From assembly GCA_963791545.1 (NCBI GenBank), contig CAWBSR010000015.1, positions 868,001 to 932,000 of the forward strand: a DNA stretch of 64,000 nucleotides. The letters are read 5' to 3'. This DNA is from JALYXV01 sp963791545. Lineage in GTDB: Bacteria > Actinomycetota > Acidimicrobiia > Acidimicrobiales > Palsa-688. Numbering within the stretch: the first letter of the stretch is position 1; every line of letters starts with the position of its first letter. The notes under the pieces are model-generated. The model was not told the DNA's origin. It made no database searches and was given only the letters and a program-made list of their open reading frames with translations. Below are positions 55,520 to 63,458 of the stretch, in pieces. The position numbers were made by a program, and so were the translations under genes.

Positions 55520-55744
55520 CTACTCGGAGAGGGCTGCGCCTCGTGCGGACATCTGCCGCACCGCGGCGTCGACGTCCTCGCGACGGAAGCGCCGGTGACC
55601 GCCGAGGGTCACGATGCAGGGAATCCGCCCGTCATTCGCCCATCGGTTGATGGTCTTCGGGGATACATGCAGATGTCGGGCGGCCTCGCCCGGCGTTACG
55701 TAGTCGTCGCCAGTCTGCGCCGTGCCTTGAGCCGTCTCGCTCAT
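55520..55744 (-). CDS. bldC: BldC/excisionase-type DNA-binding protein (74 aa)
   Basis: VTPGEAARHLHVSPKTINRW at about residues 16-35 is the helix-turn-helix and VTLGGHRRFRREDVDAAVR its wing, close to BldC of Streptomyces in length and order. AAAGGGCGG lies 4 bases before ATG 55744. It is more BldC-like than the paralogue at 32042, which has a longer tail. Probable transcription regulator of development or stress; targets unknown. Confidence 0.82.
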   Translation of the reverse strand: MSETAQGTAQTGDDYVTPGEAARHLHVSPKTINRWANDGRIPCIVTLGGHRRFRREDVDAAVRQMSARGAALSE

Positions 55745-55889
55745 CTAACCGCCCTTTCATCTTTTCCGTGTCCTGAAGCAGACACAGTGCTCGCTCCGGG
55801 CAACCCTGCTACTTCGGCCCAGATGCTAGCGACTCAGAGGCCCTGATGCGATCGATGGTCTGCGGATGACCATCGGCGGTTGCCGTCCA

Positions 55890-55929
55890 CGACCCGAGCC
55901 GGCCGACGAAATGCGGAGTGCTCGGGTCG
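55890..55929 (-). terminator. Hairpin right after rpsR
   Basis: CGACCCGAG at 55890-55898 pairs with CTCGGGTCG at 55921-55929, directly next to the rpsR stop (55930, minus strand). A likely terminator for that gene; no U-tract. Confidence 0.5.
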
Positions 55930-56358
55930 CTACACCAGTTCTTCGTCGGGTTCGAACGCCGCGTCCTCGCCCACGTCCGCGGTGGCGTCGGCGTCGAGCC
56001 CCGCCACCTCGTCACCGGCGGCGGGACGGTCACCTGGGCGACCCGGGCCCCGGCCCCGACGGGCACCGCCCTTATCGGCCGCCAGTGTCCGCACCAGGTA
56101 GGGGAGAAGGGCGAGCTCGCGGGAGGTCTTGATGGCCATCGCGACATCTCGCTGGTGCTGGGCACAGGTTCCAGTGTTGGTGCGGGCCTTGATCTTGCCC
56201 CGGTCGGTGATGAACCGCCGCAGCAGGTTGGTGTCCTTGTAATCGACCCAGGCGATCTTCTGGGCGCAGAACATGCACACCTTGGGCCGGCCTCGCCGCA
56301 CGCGACCTTTGGCATCGCTGGGCTTGGTTCGTGCCCGGTCTTTTCCGTGTGCTGCCAT
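55930..56358 (-). CDS. rpsR: Ribosomal protein bS18 with long acidic C-terminal extension
   Basis: 142 residues. Residues 27-93 are S18: KVCMFCAQKIAWVDYKDTN, RFITDRGKIKARTNTGTCAQ and SRELALLPYLVR. C28, C31 and C65 are the zinc-type cysteines. The 49-residue tail (94-142) first is Gly/Arg-rich, then acidic (DADATADVGEDAAFEPDEE), while ordinary S18 ends near residue 90. ATG 56358 is preceded by GAAAGG. It stands alone, without rpsF, ssb or rplI, its usual partners. Confidence 0.92.
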   Translation of the reverse strand: MAAHGKDRARTKPSDAKGRVRRGRPKVCMFCAQKIAWVDYKDTNLLRRFITDRGKIKARTNTGTCAQHQRDVAMAIKTSRELALLPYLVRTLAADKGGARRGRGPGRPGDRPAAGDEVAGLDADATADVGEDAAFEPDEELV

Positions 56359-56492
56359 TCCGCGCCTTTCGGGAGTCACGCTGCTGGTAAACCGGTTTCC
56401 CAGCCCAGGACAGGGCGATCCACCGATGTCCCGCCAGCTTACACACGGTCGCGCCGACCCGGGCCTCCCCCGTGTAACCGGGCGGCGCTTTT

Positions 56493-56506
56493 ACCCCCAA
56501 GGGGGT
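56493..56506. promoter_or_regulatory. Inverted repeat upstream of the YceI promoter
   Basis: ACCCCC, two A, then GGGGGT, ending 6 bases before the -10 box of yceI. It could be an operator over the -35 region; no regulator is implied. Confidence 0.3.
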
Positions 56507-56512
56507 TATGGG

Positions 56513-56524
56513 TAGGATGAGGCC
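56513..56524 (+). promoter_or_regulatory. -10 box for the YceI-like gene
   Basis: TAGGAT at 56513-56518, 6 bases before ATG 56525; leaderless. Confidence 0.5.
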
Positions 56525-57061
56525 ATGACAGTTGCTAAAGGAACGCACAATATCGGACCGCAGGACGGCAAGGTGCTCGTCAATGTGTACAAGGACGGCG
56601 TCGCCGCCAAGATGGGCCATGACCTGACCCTTCAGGCATCGTCGTGGAGCGGCCAAGCCGACATCAACCCCGACGAACCCTCCGCCTCGTCGGTAAACGT
56701 AACCATCGACCCGAGGTCGCTCGAGGTGGTCGAAGGCAAAGGCGGCGCCAAGCCGTTGAGCGAGAGTGACAAGAAGGACATCAAGAAGAACATCACCGAC
56801 AAGGTCCTCACCTCGCGCGATGACATCACCTTCGAGAGCACCGGCGTGTCGGGGAACTCGCTCAAGGGCAACCTGAGCATCAACGGGCGGAGCACCCCCG
56901 TGACCCTCGACCTGGATGTGGCTGACAGCGGCAAGGTCACCGCCAAGACGTCATTCAAACAGTCACAATTCGGGCTCAAGCCCTTCTCGGCGATGCTCGG
57001 CGCCCTCAAGGTCAAGGACAGCGTCGACATCACCATCGAGGTCCAGCTCCCGACCGCCTAA
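56525..57061 (+). CDS. YceI-like lipocalin-fold protein
   Basis: 178 residues, no signal peptide. KVLVNVYKDGVAAKMGHDLTL and VTLDLDVADSGKVTAKTSFK follow the YceI pattern: beta-barrel strands with a hydrophobic pocket for polyisoprenoids or similar molecules. A charged helix-like insert (LSESDKKDIKKNITDKVL) lies near residue 80. With no export signal it is probably cytosolic, unlike E. coli YceI. Ligand unknown. Confidence 0.83.
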   Translation: MTVAKGTHNIGPQDGKVLVNVYKDGVAAKMGHDLTLQASSWSGQADINPDEPSASSVNVTIDPRSLEVVEGKGGAKPLSESDKKDIKKNITDKVLTSRDDITFESTGVSGNSLKGNLSINGRSTPVTLDLDVADSGKVTAKTSFKQSQFGLKPFSAMLGALKVKDSVDITIEVQLPTA

Positions 57062-57151
57062 TACGCTTCTAGGAGCCATCGCTCCCGGCGCCGGCAGCGG
57101 GTACCGACCTGCTGACCGGCGCCGCTTCGCGCTACCGGCGCCGCTTCGCCG

Positions 57152-58039
57152 CTACCGGCGGCCGGCCTGGCAGCCCATGCGGTCCACCAAGGCCAGCAGC
57201 CGAGCATGGAGATCTTCCTCATCGCCGTGGTGGCGGTGTCCGTGTCCCGCCAGGACCCACGAGAAGCGCTCTCCAGATGCCAACCGGCCCAGCGACGCCG
57301 CCTGCTCGGCCCAGGAGTACCAACAGGCGTGCCGGAACGCGATCAGGTCACCGCCCTCGCCGGCGCCGGCCGGGTCCCACGCCAGCGAGTCACCACTGAA
57401 CAGGTACCGCTGTTCGAGCACGTAGGCGACGCTGCCCCGGGTGTGGCCCGGTAGCGGGACGGCCCGCAAGCCGGGCCGGATCTCGAAGGCGTCTTGCCCC
57501 CGCAGCAGGTCGGTGGCAAACGGTGCCGCGGCGGCGTCGTCGGCGTGGATCCACACCCGGGCGCCGAAATGCCGCGCCCACCGGTCGGCGTCGGCGACGT
57601 CGTCGCAGTGCGTCAGGAGCACCTCGGCGATGCCGCCCAGCGCCTCGATCGGCCCGGCCAGCCGGCGGGTCCAGCGGGGGGAGTCGACCAGGAGGTTGCC
57701 TTCAGGGCGGCACACCAGGAACGAGTTGGCCCCGAACGAGTGCTCGGAGTTGAACCCGCAGTAGAACACGCCGTCGTCGAGGTGCTGGGGAAAAAGGCCC
57801 TCGGGTCGAGGCTCCCGACTCATCGTCCCGATGGACTGGGTGGGACAAGCCTCCGCCGCCCGCCATGCCGCCCGATGAGCATCCCCCGGTTCCGGTTGGG
57901 AAACCACGAGCGACTGGTCCCGGCCCTGCCCGAAGGTGGCCGGGGCCAGCTGCCGACACGCACCACAATCGATACAGCGAGTGTCGACATACCAGTTGCC
58001 CACCACGTTGCCGGGATGCCGATCCAGCCGTCGTGCCAT
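57152..58039 (-). CDS. Ferredoxin-metallo-beta-lactamase fold fusion protein
   Basis: 295 residues from ATG 58039 (GTG 58063 would add 8). Residues 1-70 hold a single 4Fe-4S site: CIDCGACRQLAP with the last cysteine in AEACPTQSIG. From about 100 an MBL fold follows: TNSFLV-like FGANSFLVCRPEGNLLVDSP, THCDDVADADRW (the usual HXHXDH is changed), GHTRGSVAY and FSGDSLAW. A redox-linked hydrolase or a scaffold is possible; the altered metal motif means activity is uncertain. Convergent with YceI. Confidence 0.75.
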   Translation of the reverse strand: MARRLDRHPGNVVGNWYVDTRCIDCGACRQLAPATFGQGRDQSLVVSQPEPGDAHRAAWRAAEACPTQSIGTMSREPRPEGLFPQHLDDGVFYCGFNSEHSFGANSFLVCRPEGNLLVDSPRWTRRLAGPIEALGGIAEVLLTHCDDVADADRWARHFGARVWIHADDAAAAPFATDLLRGQDAFEIRPGLRAVPLPGHTRGSVAYVLEQRYLFSGDSLAWDPAGAGEGGDLIAFRHACWYSWAEQAASLGRLASGERFSWVLAGHGHRHHGDEEDLHARLLALVDRMGCQAGRR

Positions 58040-58163
58040 CCCTCCATTGTTGGCCACGAGCACCCGCTTGCGGTACCCCTGACCCTGGTTGTTGGCGACC
58101 CCGTGGCCACCTCCTGGCTACTTCGTGGCGGCTCGGTGGCGGAACAGCCGCCCGCCGTGGCCG

Positions 58164-58176
58164 TACACTCGTCGGG
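58164..58176 (+). promoter_or_regulatory. -10 box for pgsA-GMPP operon
   Basis: TACACT at 58164-58169 lies 7 bases before GTG 58177. Confidence 0.5.
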
Positions 58177-58806
58177 GTGAAGGCATCGACGGAGGGCCGC
58201 CCGCCCGCTCGCATCCTGACGGTGCCCAACGCCATCACCATGGTCCGGCTCCTCTGTGTTCCCCTGTTTCTGTGGCTCCTGTTCGGGCGGTCGCATGGCC
58301 AGGGCCGCTACCCCGCCGCCTTCCTGCTCGGGGGCCTGGGCGCCACCGACTGGGTCGACGGCTACCTGGCCCGACGCCTGGGGCAGGTGTCGGAACTAGG
58401 CAAAATCCTCGACCCGACCGCGGATCGCATCCTGCTCGGCGTCGGGGTGGTCGCCATCATGGTGGACGGCTCGGTGCCGCTGTGGCTCGGCATCGTGGTG
58501 CTGGCCCGGGAGGTGCTCGTGGCCGGGGCGGTCCTGGCGCTGGCGGCGGCCGGCGCCCGCCGTATCGACGTGCAATGGGCGGGCAAGGCAGGCACTTTTG
58601 CCCTGATGTTCGCCTTCCCCCTCTTCCTCGTGTCCCACTCGACCGCCGGCTGGAAGGACGTGGCGGCGGTGCTCGCCTGGTTGTTCGCCATTCCCGGCCT
58701 ACTGTTCGGCTGGTACGCGGTCATCACATATATCCCGCTGGCCCGAAAGGCGGTGGCTGAGGGGCGGGCCGGCCGCAAATCGAAGGTGGCGGTGACCCGC
58801 CCGTGA
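58177..58806 (+). CDS. pgsA: CDP-alcohol phosphatidyltransferase
   Basis: 209-residue membrane enzyme. The family motif is fully present: DWVDGYLARRLGQVSELGKI then LDPTADR (residues about 55-82), the DG-AR-G-D-D pattern that binds the metal and CDP group. Most likely PGP synthase or a mycobacterial PgsA2-like enzyme. In Mycobacterium the homologue lies near gcvH, garA and ftsR as here. Overlaps the next start (GTGA). Confidence 0.88.
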   Translation: MKASTEGRPPARILTVPNAITMVRLLCVPLFLWLLFGRSHGQGRYPAAFLLGGLGATDWVDGYLARRLGQVSELGKILDPTADRILLGVGVVAIMVDGSVPLWLGIVVLAREVLVAGAVLALAAAGARRIDVQWAGKAGTFALMFAFPLFLVSHSTAGWKDVAAVLAWLFAIPGLLFGWYAVITYIPLARKAVAEGRAGRKSKVAVTRP

Positions 58807-61289
58807 AGGCCGTCATAATGGCCGGGGGCGAGGGAACCCGCCTCCGACCGCTGACTTCCAACGCGCCCAAGCCGCTGTTGCCGCTCGCCAACCGGCCCAT
58901 GATGGAACATGTCATCAACCTGCTGAAGAAGCACGGGTTCGAGGACATCGTGGTGACCGTCGCCTACCGGGCCAACGCCATCCGAACCTATTTCGCCGAT
59001 GGCTCCGAGTTCGGGGTACGCATCGTGTACGCCGCCGAAGAGACGCCGCTGGGCACGGCAGGCTCGGTCCGCAACGCCATGGCCCAGCTGGACGAGACGT
59101 TCCTGGTGATCAGCGGCGACGTGGTCACCGACATGGATCTCGGTGCCATCGTCGAATACCACCGGAGCAAGTCGGCGCTGGTGACCATCGGCCTCAAGTC
59201 GATGGAGAACCCCCTCGAGTTCGGGATCGTGATCACCCGCGAGGACGGCTCCATCGAGCGCTTCCATGAGAAGCCAACGTGGAGCCAGGTGTTCAGTGAC
59301 ACCATCAACACTGGCGTCTACGTGCTCGAGCCGCAGATCTTCGACTACATCGAACGGGACAAACCGACCGACTTCTCGAGTGACGTCTTCCCCGCCCTGC
59401 TGGAAGCGGGCAAGCCGATATTCGGTTTTGTCACCGAGGGTTACTGGGAGGACGTGGGCACCATCGAGGCCTACATCCGGGCCCATCAGGACGCCCTCGA
59501 CGAGCGGGTGGCGCTCGACATCCCGGGATTCCGCCTCGGCGACGGCGTCTGGCTGGGGGAGGGCTCCGAGGTCCACCCCTCGGCCAAGGTGCAGGGGCCA
59601 GTCGTGATCGGCGACTACTGCCACATCGAGGCCAACGCCCACCTGCGGGAGTACACGGTGCTGGGCTCCAACGTCCGGGTCTGCGAGGACGGCTTCATCC
59701 ACCGGGCGATCGTCCACGACAACGCCTATCTCGGGCCGGGCGTCAGCCTCCGGGGCTGCGTGGTGGGACGGTCCACGGACATCCGCCGGGCCGCCCAGTG
59801 CGAGGAAGGCGTGGTGCTGGGCGACGAGTGCTTCGTGGGGGCTCACGCGGTCATCAATCCCGGCGTCAAGGTGTACCCGTTCAAGACCGTCGAGGCGGGC
59901 GCCATCGTCAACTCGTCGATCGTTTGGGAGTCGCGGGGAGCCCGCAACCTGTTCGGCCGGCTCGGCGTGGCGGGCCTGGCCAACGTGGATATCACCCCGG
60001 AGCTGGCGGTGCGGCTGGCCATGGCCTACGCCACCACCTTGAAGCGCGGTTCGACGGTGACCAGTTCCCGGGACACCAGCCGAGCCGCCCGGGTACTCAA
60101 GCGAGCCCTGATGGTGGGCCTCAACGCGGCCGGTGTCGACGTGAATGATCTCGAAGTGGCCACTATCCCCCTCACCCGGTTCCACGTTCGGGGCGAACCC
60201 AGTGGGGGCGGGGTGACCGTCCGCCTGGCTCCCGATGACCCGCAGTCGGTCGTGATCCGGTTCTTCGACGCGTCCGGCATCGACCTCAACGAGGCCGCCC
60301 AGCGCAAGATCGAGCGATTGTTCTACCGCGAGGACTTCCGCCGGGCTCTGGCGGGCGAGATCGGCGACATAAAGTTCCCGGCCCGGACGACGGAGCACTA
60401 CACCTCGGTGCTGATCGACCACATCAATGTCGAGGACATCCGGGCCGCCCGGCTCAAGGTGGTGCTCGACTACGCCTTCGGAGCGGCCAGCTTCGTGATG
60501 CCACAGGTCCTGGCCAAGCTGGGCGCCGAGGTCCTGGCCGTCAATCCCTATGCCAACACCCGCCAGGCCATGGCCTTCGACCGCTGGCAGCACGCCCGTG
60601 AGGTGGCGGAGCTGGTACGGGCCGCCGGGGCCCACCTCGGTGCCGTCTTCGACTCCGATGGCGAGCACATCACCCTGGTGGACGACAGCGGCCACGTACT
60701 GAGCGATGACGAGGCCCTGCTGGCGCTGCTGCAGCTGGTGCTCAGCACCACCGAGAATGCCACGGTGGCCTTGCCCGTTTCCTCGAGCCGGGCCGCGGAA
60801 GCCATGTGTCAGGCGGCCGGCGCCACCCTGATCCAGACCAAGCTGTCGACGCCGCACCTCATGGAGGTTGCGTCCCTGCCCGGGATCGACTTCGCGGCCA
60901 GCCAGGAGGGCGGCTTTATTTTCCCCGCCTTTCTTCCCGCCTACGACGGCGTGGCCACCTTTGTCACGACCCTCGGGCTTCTGGCGGCCAGCGGGCGGCG
61001 GCTGTCGCGGGTCGTCTCGGGGCTACCCCGGGTCCACATCGCCCACGAGAGCGTGGTCACGCCCTGGGAGAAGAAGGGTTCGGTCATGCGTCTCGTCGTG
61101 GAGCAGACCAAGCAACGTCAACATGAGCTCGTTGACGGCGTCAAGGTCCTGTACGACGACGGCTGGGCCCTGGTGGTGCCCGACCCCGAGGAGCCCATCA
61201 CCCATGTGTGGGCCGAGGCGGCCACCGACTCCGACGCCAGAACCCGGGCCCAGGAGTACTCCCGACGCATCCGGCAGATGATTCGCTAA
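58803..61289 (+). CDS. Mannose-1-phosphate guanylyltransferase fused to a degenerate phosphomannomutase-like region
   Basis: 828 residues. Residues 1-235: nucleotidyltransferase with AVIMAGGEGTRLRPLTSNAP and GYWEDVGTIEAYIRAH. About 250-370: left-handed beta-helix of hexapeptides. From about 380: a mutase-like domain, but without the catalytic TASHNP; the matching place reads PSGGGVTVRLAPDDPQ, and the magnesium loop DGDGDR reads FDSDGEHITL. It may make GDP-mannose, with the mutase part regulatory or structural. GTG 58803 overlaps the pgsA stop. Confidence 0.85.
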   Translation: MKAVIMAGGEGTRLRPLTSNAPKPLLPLANRPMMEHVINLLKKHGFEDIVVTVAYRANAIRTYFADGSEFGVRIVYAAEETPLGTAGSVRNAMAQLDETFLVISGDVVTDMDLGAIVEYHRSKSALVTIGLKSMENPLEFGIVITREDGSIERFHEKPTWSQVFSDTINTGVYVLEPQIFDYIERDKPTDFSSDVFPALLEAGKPIFGFVTEGYWEDVGTIEAYIRAHQDALDERVALDIPGFRLGDGVWLGEGSEVHPSAKVQGPVVIGDYCHIEANAHLREYTVLGSNVRVCEDGFIHRAIVHDNAYLGPGVSLRGCVVGRSTDIRRAAQCEEGVVLGDECFVGAHAVINPGVKVYPFKTVEAGAIVNSSIVWESRGARNLFGRLGVAGLANVDITPELAVRLAMAYATTLKRGSTVTSSRDTSRAARVLKRALMVGLNAAGVDVNDLEVATIPLTRFHVRGEPSGGGVTVRLAPDDPQSVVIRFFDASGIDLNEAAQRKIERLFYREDFRRALAGEIGDIKFPARTTEHYTSVLIDHINVEDIRAARLKVVLDYAFGAASFVMPQVLAKLGAEVLAVNPYANTRQAMAFDRWQHAREVAELVRAAGAHLGAVFDSDGEHITLVDDSGHVLSDDEALLALLQLVLSTTENATVALPVSSSRAAEAMCQAAGATLIQTKLSTPHLMEVASLPGIDFAASQEGGFIFPAFLPAYDGVATFVTTLGLLAASGRRLSRVVSGLPRVHIAHESVVTPWEKKGSVMRLVVEQTKQRQHELVDGVKVLYDDGWALVVPDPEEPITHVWAEAATDSDARTRAQEYSRRIRQMIR

Positions 61290-61330
61290 CGGCCGGTTTC
61301 TGGCCCGCCGCGCCGCACGGGGGTATGACG

Positions 61331-61400
61331 GACCGCCGACCGCCGACCGCCGACCGCCAGCCGCCGACCGCCAGCCGCCGACCGCCAGCCGCCGACCGCC
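61331..61400. repeat. Seven-base tandem repeat, ten copies
   Basis: GACCGCC four times, then AGCCGCC and GACCGCC alternating three times: 70 bases in all between the GMPP-like and DoxX-like genes. Likely slippage-generated; its length could vary between strains. The spacer units are all within the unit length, so it is not a CRISPR. Confidence 0.9.
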
Positions 61401-61457
61401 GTCGACCGGCCGCCGGGGCGCGGCATAGTCGCACCCCTGCCCGGGTATAGGCCGGGC

Positions 61458-62438
61458 ATGACGATCTCCGGAACCCTGGCCCGACCGATGATGGCCGGGA
61501 TATTCATATACGGAGGTGTGGATGCCCTCCGTGACCCCGAAAGCAAGGCCAAGGCCGCCGATGACGTGGCCCCGATGCTGGCCGAGGTGTTGCATCTGCC
61601 GGTCACCGACACCGTCATGCTGGTGCGGATCAACGGGGGGGTCCAGGTGGTGGCGGGCACCATGCTGGCCCTCGGCAAGGCCCGCCGGCTGTCGGCCCTG
61701 GCCTTGGCCGCCTCGCTGGCCCCGACCACCTACGCCGGGCACCGCTTCTGGGAGGAAGACGACGAGGAGAAGCGCAAGCGCCAGCAGATCCAGTTCCTCA
61801 AGAACGTGTCCATGCTGGGCGGCTTGATCCTGGCGGCGGGCGATACCGGGGGCCGGCCCTCGCTGCCCTGGCAGGCCAAGCGGGCCGCCCGCCACGCGGT
61901 GGAGGCGTCAGTCGCGGCGGGAGCGGTCACCCAAGAGGCGGCCCGGCACCTCGTCGATACGTCCAAGGAGGCCCAGAAGGCGGCCGCCGCCCAGCTCGGG
62001 CGCCGGGCTCGCAAGGCGTCCCAGAAAGCCCAGAAAGCGGAATTGGCGGACCTGATTGCCCAGGCCCAGAAACTGGCCCGAGCGGCCAAGGAATCCGACC
62101 TCTCGAAGCGGGCCGTGAAAGCGGCCCAGAAATCGGCGCAGAAGGCCAAAGAGGCCGACCTCGCGGGCCGCGCCCAGAAAGCCGCCCAGAAGGTCGAGCA
62201 GGTGGCGGTGCCGGCCACAATCGCCGCCGGACGGGCCGCCTCGGACTGGGCCAGCACCCGGCTGGTCCCGCTCGCCAGCGCAGCCGCGGCGCAGGTGCAG
62301 CAGGGCACCGGGGGCGCCCTGGAGTGGGCCCGGGACGCAGCCGGCGACGGTGCCGTGGGCCGGGTCCGCGACAGCGCCACGGTCGCCGCCCACCAGATCG
62401 TGGAGCGGGCCCGCGACGCCCTACCCGTCGCGTCGTAG
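61458..62438 (+). CDS. DoxX-like membrane protein with Ala/Lys-rich tail
   Basis: 326 residues. The first 130 residues show a DoxX-like order: RPMMAGIFIYGGVDALRDPE, TDTVMLVRINGGVQVVAGTM and APTTYAGHRFWEEDDEEKRK. The remaining 190 are helical and rich in Ala, Lys and Gln (KAAQKSAQKAKEADLAGRAQ), reminiscent of phasins and of the tail protein at 17252. DoxX proteins are membrane partners of redox enzymes; the tail may attach to the wall, DNA or a storage granule. Only an imperfect TATAGG box precedes ATG 61458. Confidence 0.75.
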   Translation: MTISGTLARPMMAGIFIYGGVDALRDPESKAKAADDVAPMLAEVLHLPVTDTVMLVRINGGVQVVAGTMLALGKARRLSALALAASLAPTTYAGHRFWEEDDEEKRKRQQIQFLKNVSMLGGLILAAGDTGGRPSLPWQAKRAARHAVEASVAAGAVTQEAARHLVDTSKEAQKAAAAQLGRRARKASQKAQKAELADLIAQAQKLARAAKESDLSKRAVKAAQKSAQKAKEADLAGRAQKAAQKVEQVAVPATIAAGRAASDWASTRLVPLASAAAAQVQQGTGGALEWARDAAGDGAVGRVRDSATVAAHQIVERARDALPVAS

Positions 62439-62536
62439 CGGTCCGCACCCCTCTGACCAGCACCTCCGTCCCTCGGGGGTCGGGCCTGGACCCCGCTTGC
62501 CACCGACACGTTCACCCTGGGCGGCGGCGCGTCCAG

Positions 62537-62549
62537 TAGGGTCCCGGGA
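62537..62549 (+). promoter_or_regulatory. -10 box for gcvH operon
   Basis: TAGGGT at 62537-62542, 7 bases before GTG 62550, the likely start of the gcvH-garA-ftsR transcript. Confidence 0.5.
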
Positions 62550-62930
62550 GTGAATGTTCCCGACGATCGTCGCTATACCGCCGACCACGAGTGGGTCGCG
62601 CTCGACGGCGCTCGAGCTCGGATCGGGATCACCGACTATGCCCAGGATGCGCTCGGAGACGTCGTCTTCGTTCAACTCCCCGAACGTGGGGCCAGCCTGG
62701 TCGCCGGGGAATCGTTCAGCGAAGTCGAGTCCACCAAGTCGGTGTCGGACGTCTATGCACCGGTCAGCGGCACCGTGGCCGAGGTCAACAAGGACCTCGT
62801 CGACACACCGGAAAGAATCAATGACGATCCGTACGGCGCCGGGTGGATATGCCTCGTTGATATGGGTGATGGCTCGGAGTACGAACGCCTGATGGACCCA
62901 GAGTCGTATCGCCAGCTGATTTCGGATTAG
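62550..62930 (+). CDS. gcvH: Glycine cleavage system H protein
   Basis: 126 residues; swinging-arm carrier between GcvP, GcvT and the dehydrogenase. The lipoyl lysine is K63 in EVESTKSVSDVYAPVSG. YTADHEWVALDG at the start is typical. The other gcv genes are absent; here it lies before garA and ftsR, as in Mycobacterium (Rv1826-Rv1828). GarA-type proteins control glutamate and 2-oxoglutarate use, which may link the group. Confidence 0.94.
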   Translation: MNVPDDRRYTADHEWVALDGARARIGITDYAQDALGDVVFVQLPERGASLVAGESFSEVESTKSVSDVYAPVSGTVAEVNKDLVDTPERINDDPYGAGWICLVDMGDGSEYERLMDPESYRQLISD

Positions 62931-62957
62931 CAATACCGTGAGGGGGACCAAACGCCG

Positions 62958-63455
62958 GTGACGGGCGTGTTTTGCAATCAGTGCGGACACCAGAACCCCA
63001 ATGGGTCAAACTTTTGTTCGTCCTGTGGCGCGGTGCTCGAGCATGCCCCCGAGGACGACTCGACTTCGACGACCATCACCTTCCTGCCGGTGGACGCCTC
63101 TGGTGAGGTCGGCGACGAAGAGATCTCCGTCACCATGGATGAGGTGCCCGAGGGCTTCGGCGTACTGGTGGTCAAGCGGGGGCCCAACGCCGGTTCCCGA
63201 TTCGTGCTCGAGCACGACCGGACCGAGGCGGGTCGCCACCCGGAAAGCGACATCTTCTTGGACGACATAACGGTGTCGCGGCGCCATGCCGAGTTCGTTC
63301 GCCAGAACAGCGGGTACCTCGTCCGCGACGTGGGCTCCCTGAACGGGACCTACGTCAACCGGGAGCGCATCGACGAGGGCACCCTTCGCAACGGCGATGA
63401 GGTTCAAATTGGCAAGTTCCGGCTGGTGTTCCTCGCCGGAGTCGGCGAGGCCTAG
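62958..63455 (+). CDS. garA: GarA/OdhI-like FHA protein with N-terminal zinc ribbon
   Basis: 165 residues from GTG 62958. C6, C9, C20 and C23 form a zinc ribbon (FCNQCGHQ and FCSSCGAV), absent from GarA as I know it. A threonine-rich stretch (STSTTITF, residues 35-42) sits where GarA has its PknB/PknG-phosphorylated threonines. The FHA domain holds RFVLEHDRTEAGRHPESDIF and VSRRHAEF, DVGSLNGTYVN. By homology it would switch 2-oxoglutarate enzymes by binding them or its own phosphothreonine. Confidence 0.85.
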   Translation: MTGVFCNQCGHQNPNGSNFCSSCGAVLEHAPEDDSTSTTITFLPVDASGEVGDEEISVTMDEVPEGFGVLVVKRGPNAGSRFVLEHDRTEAGRHPESDIFLDDITVSRRHAEFVRQNSGYLVRDVGSLNGTYVNRERIDEGTLRNGDEVQIGKFRLVFLAGVGEA

Positions 63456-63458
63456 CCG

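Noticed and set aside
55286..55744. Integrated element at tRNA-Pro
   Set aside because: A tRNA next to an excisionase-like gene suggested an attachment site, but no integrase, repeated tRNA end or phage genes follow; the regulator is BldC-like.
58362..60857. 831-residue open frame on the minus strand
   Set aside because: It is antisense to pgsA and the GMPP-like gene, full of His/Gly/Asp/Val-rich runs typical of shadow frames in GC-rich DNA, and has no domain.
61331..61400. CRISPR array
   Set aside because: Units are 7 bases with no unique spacers; simple tandem repeat.
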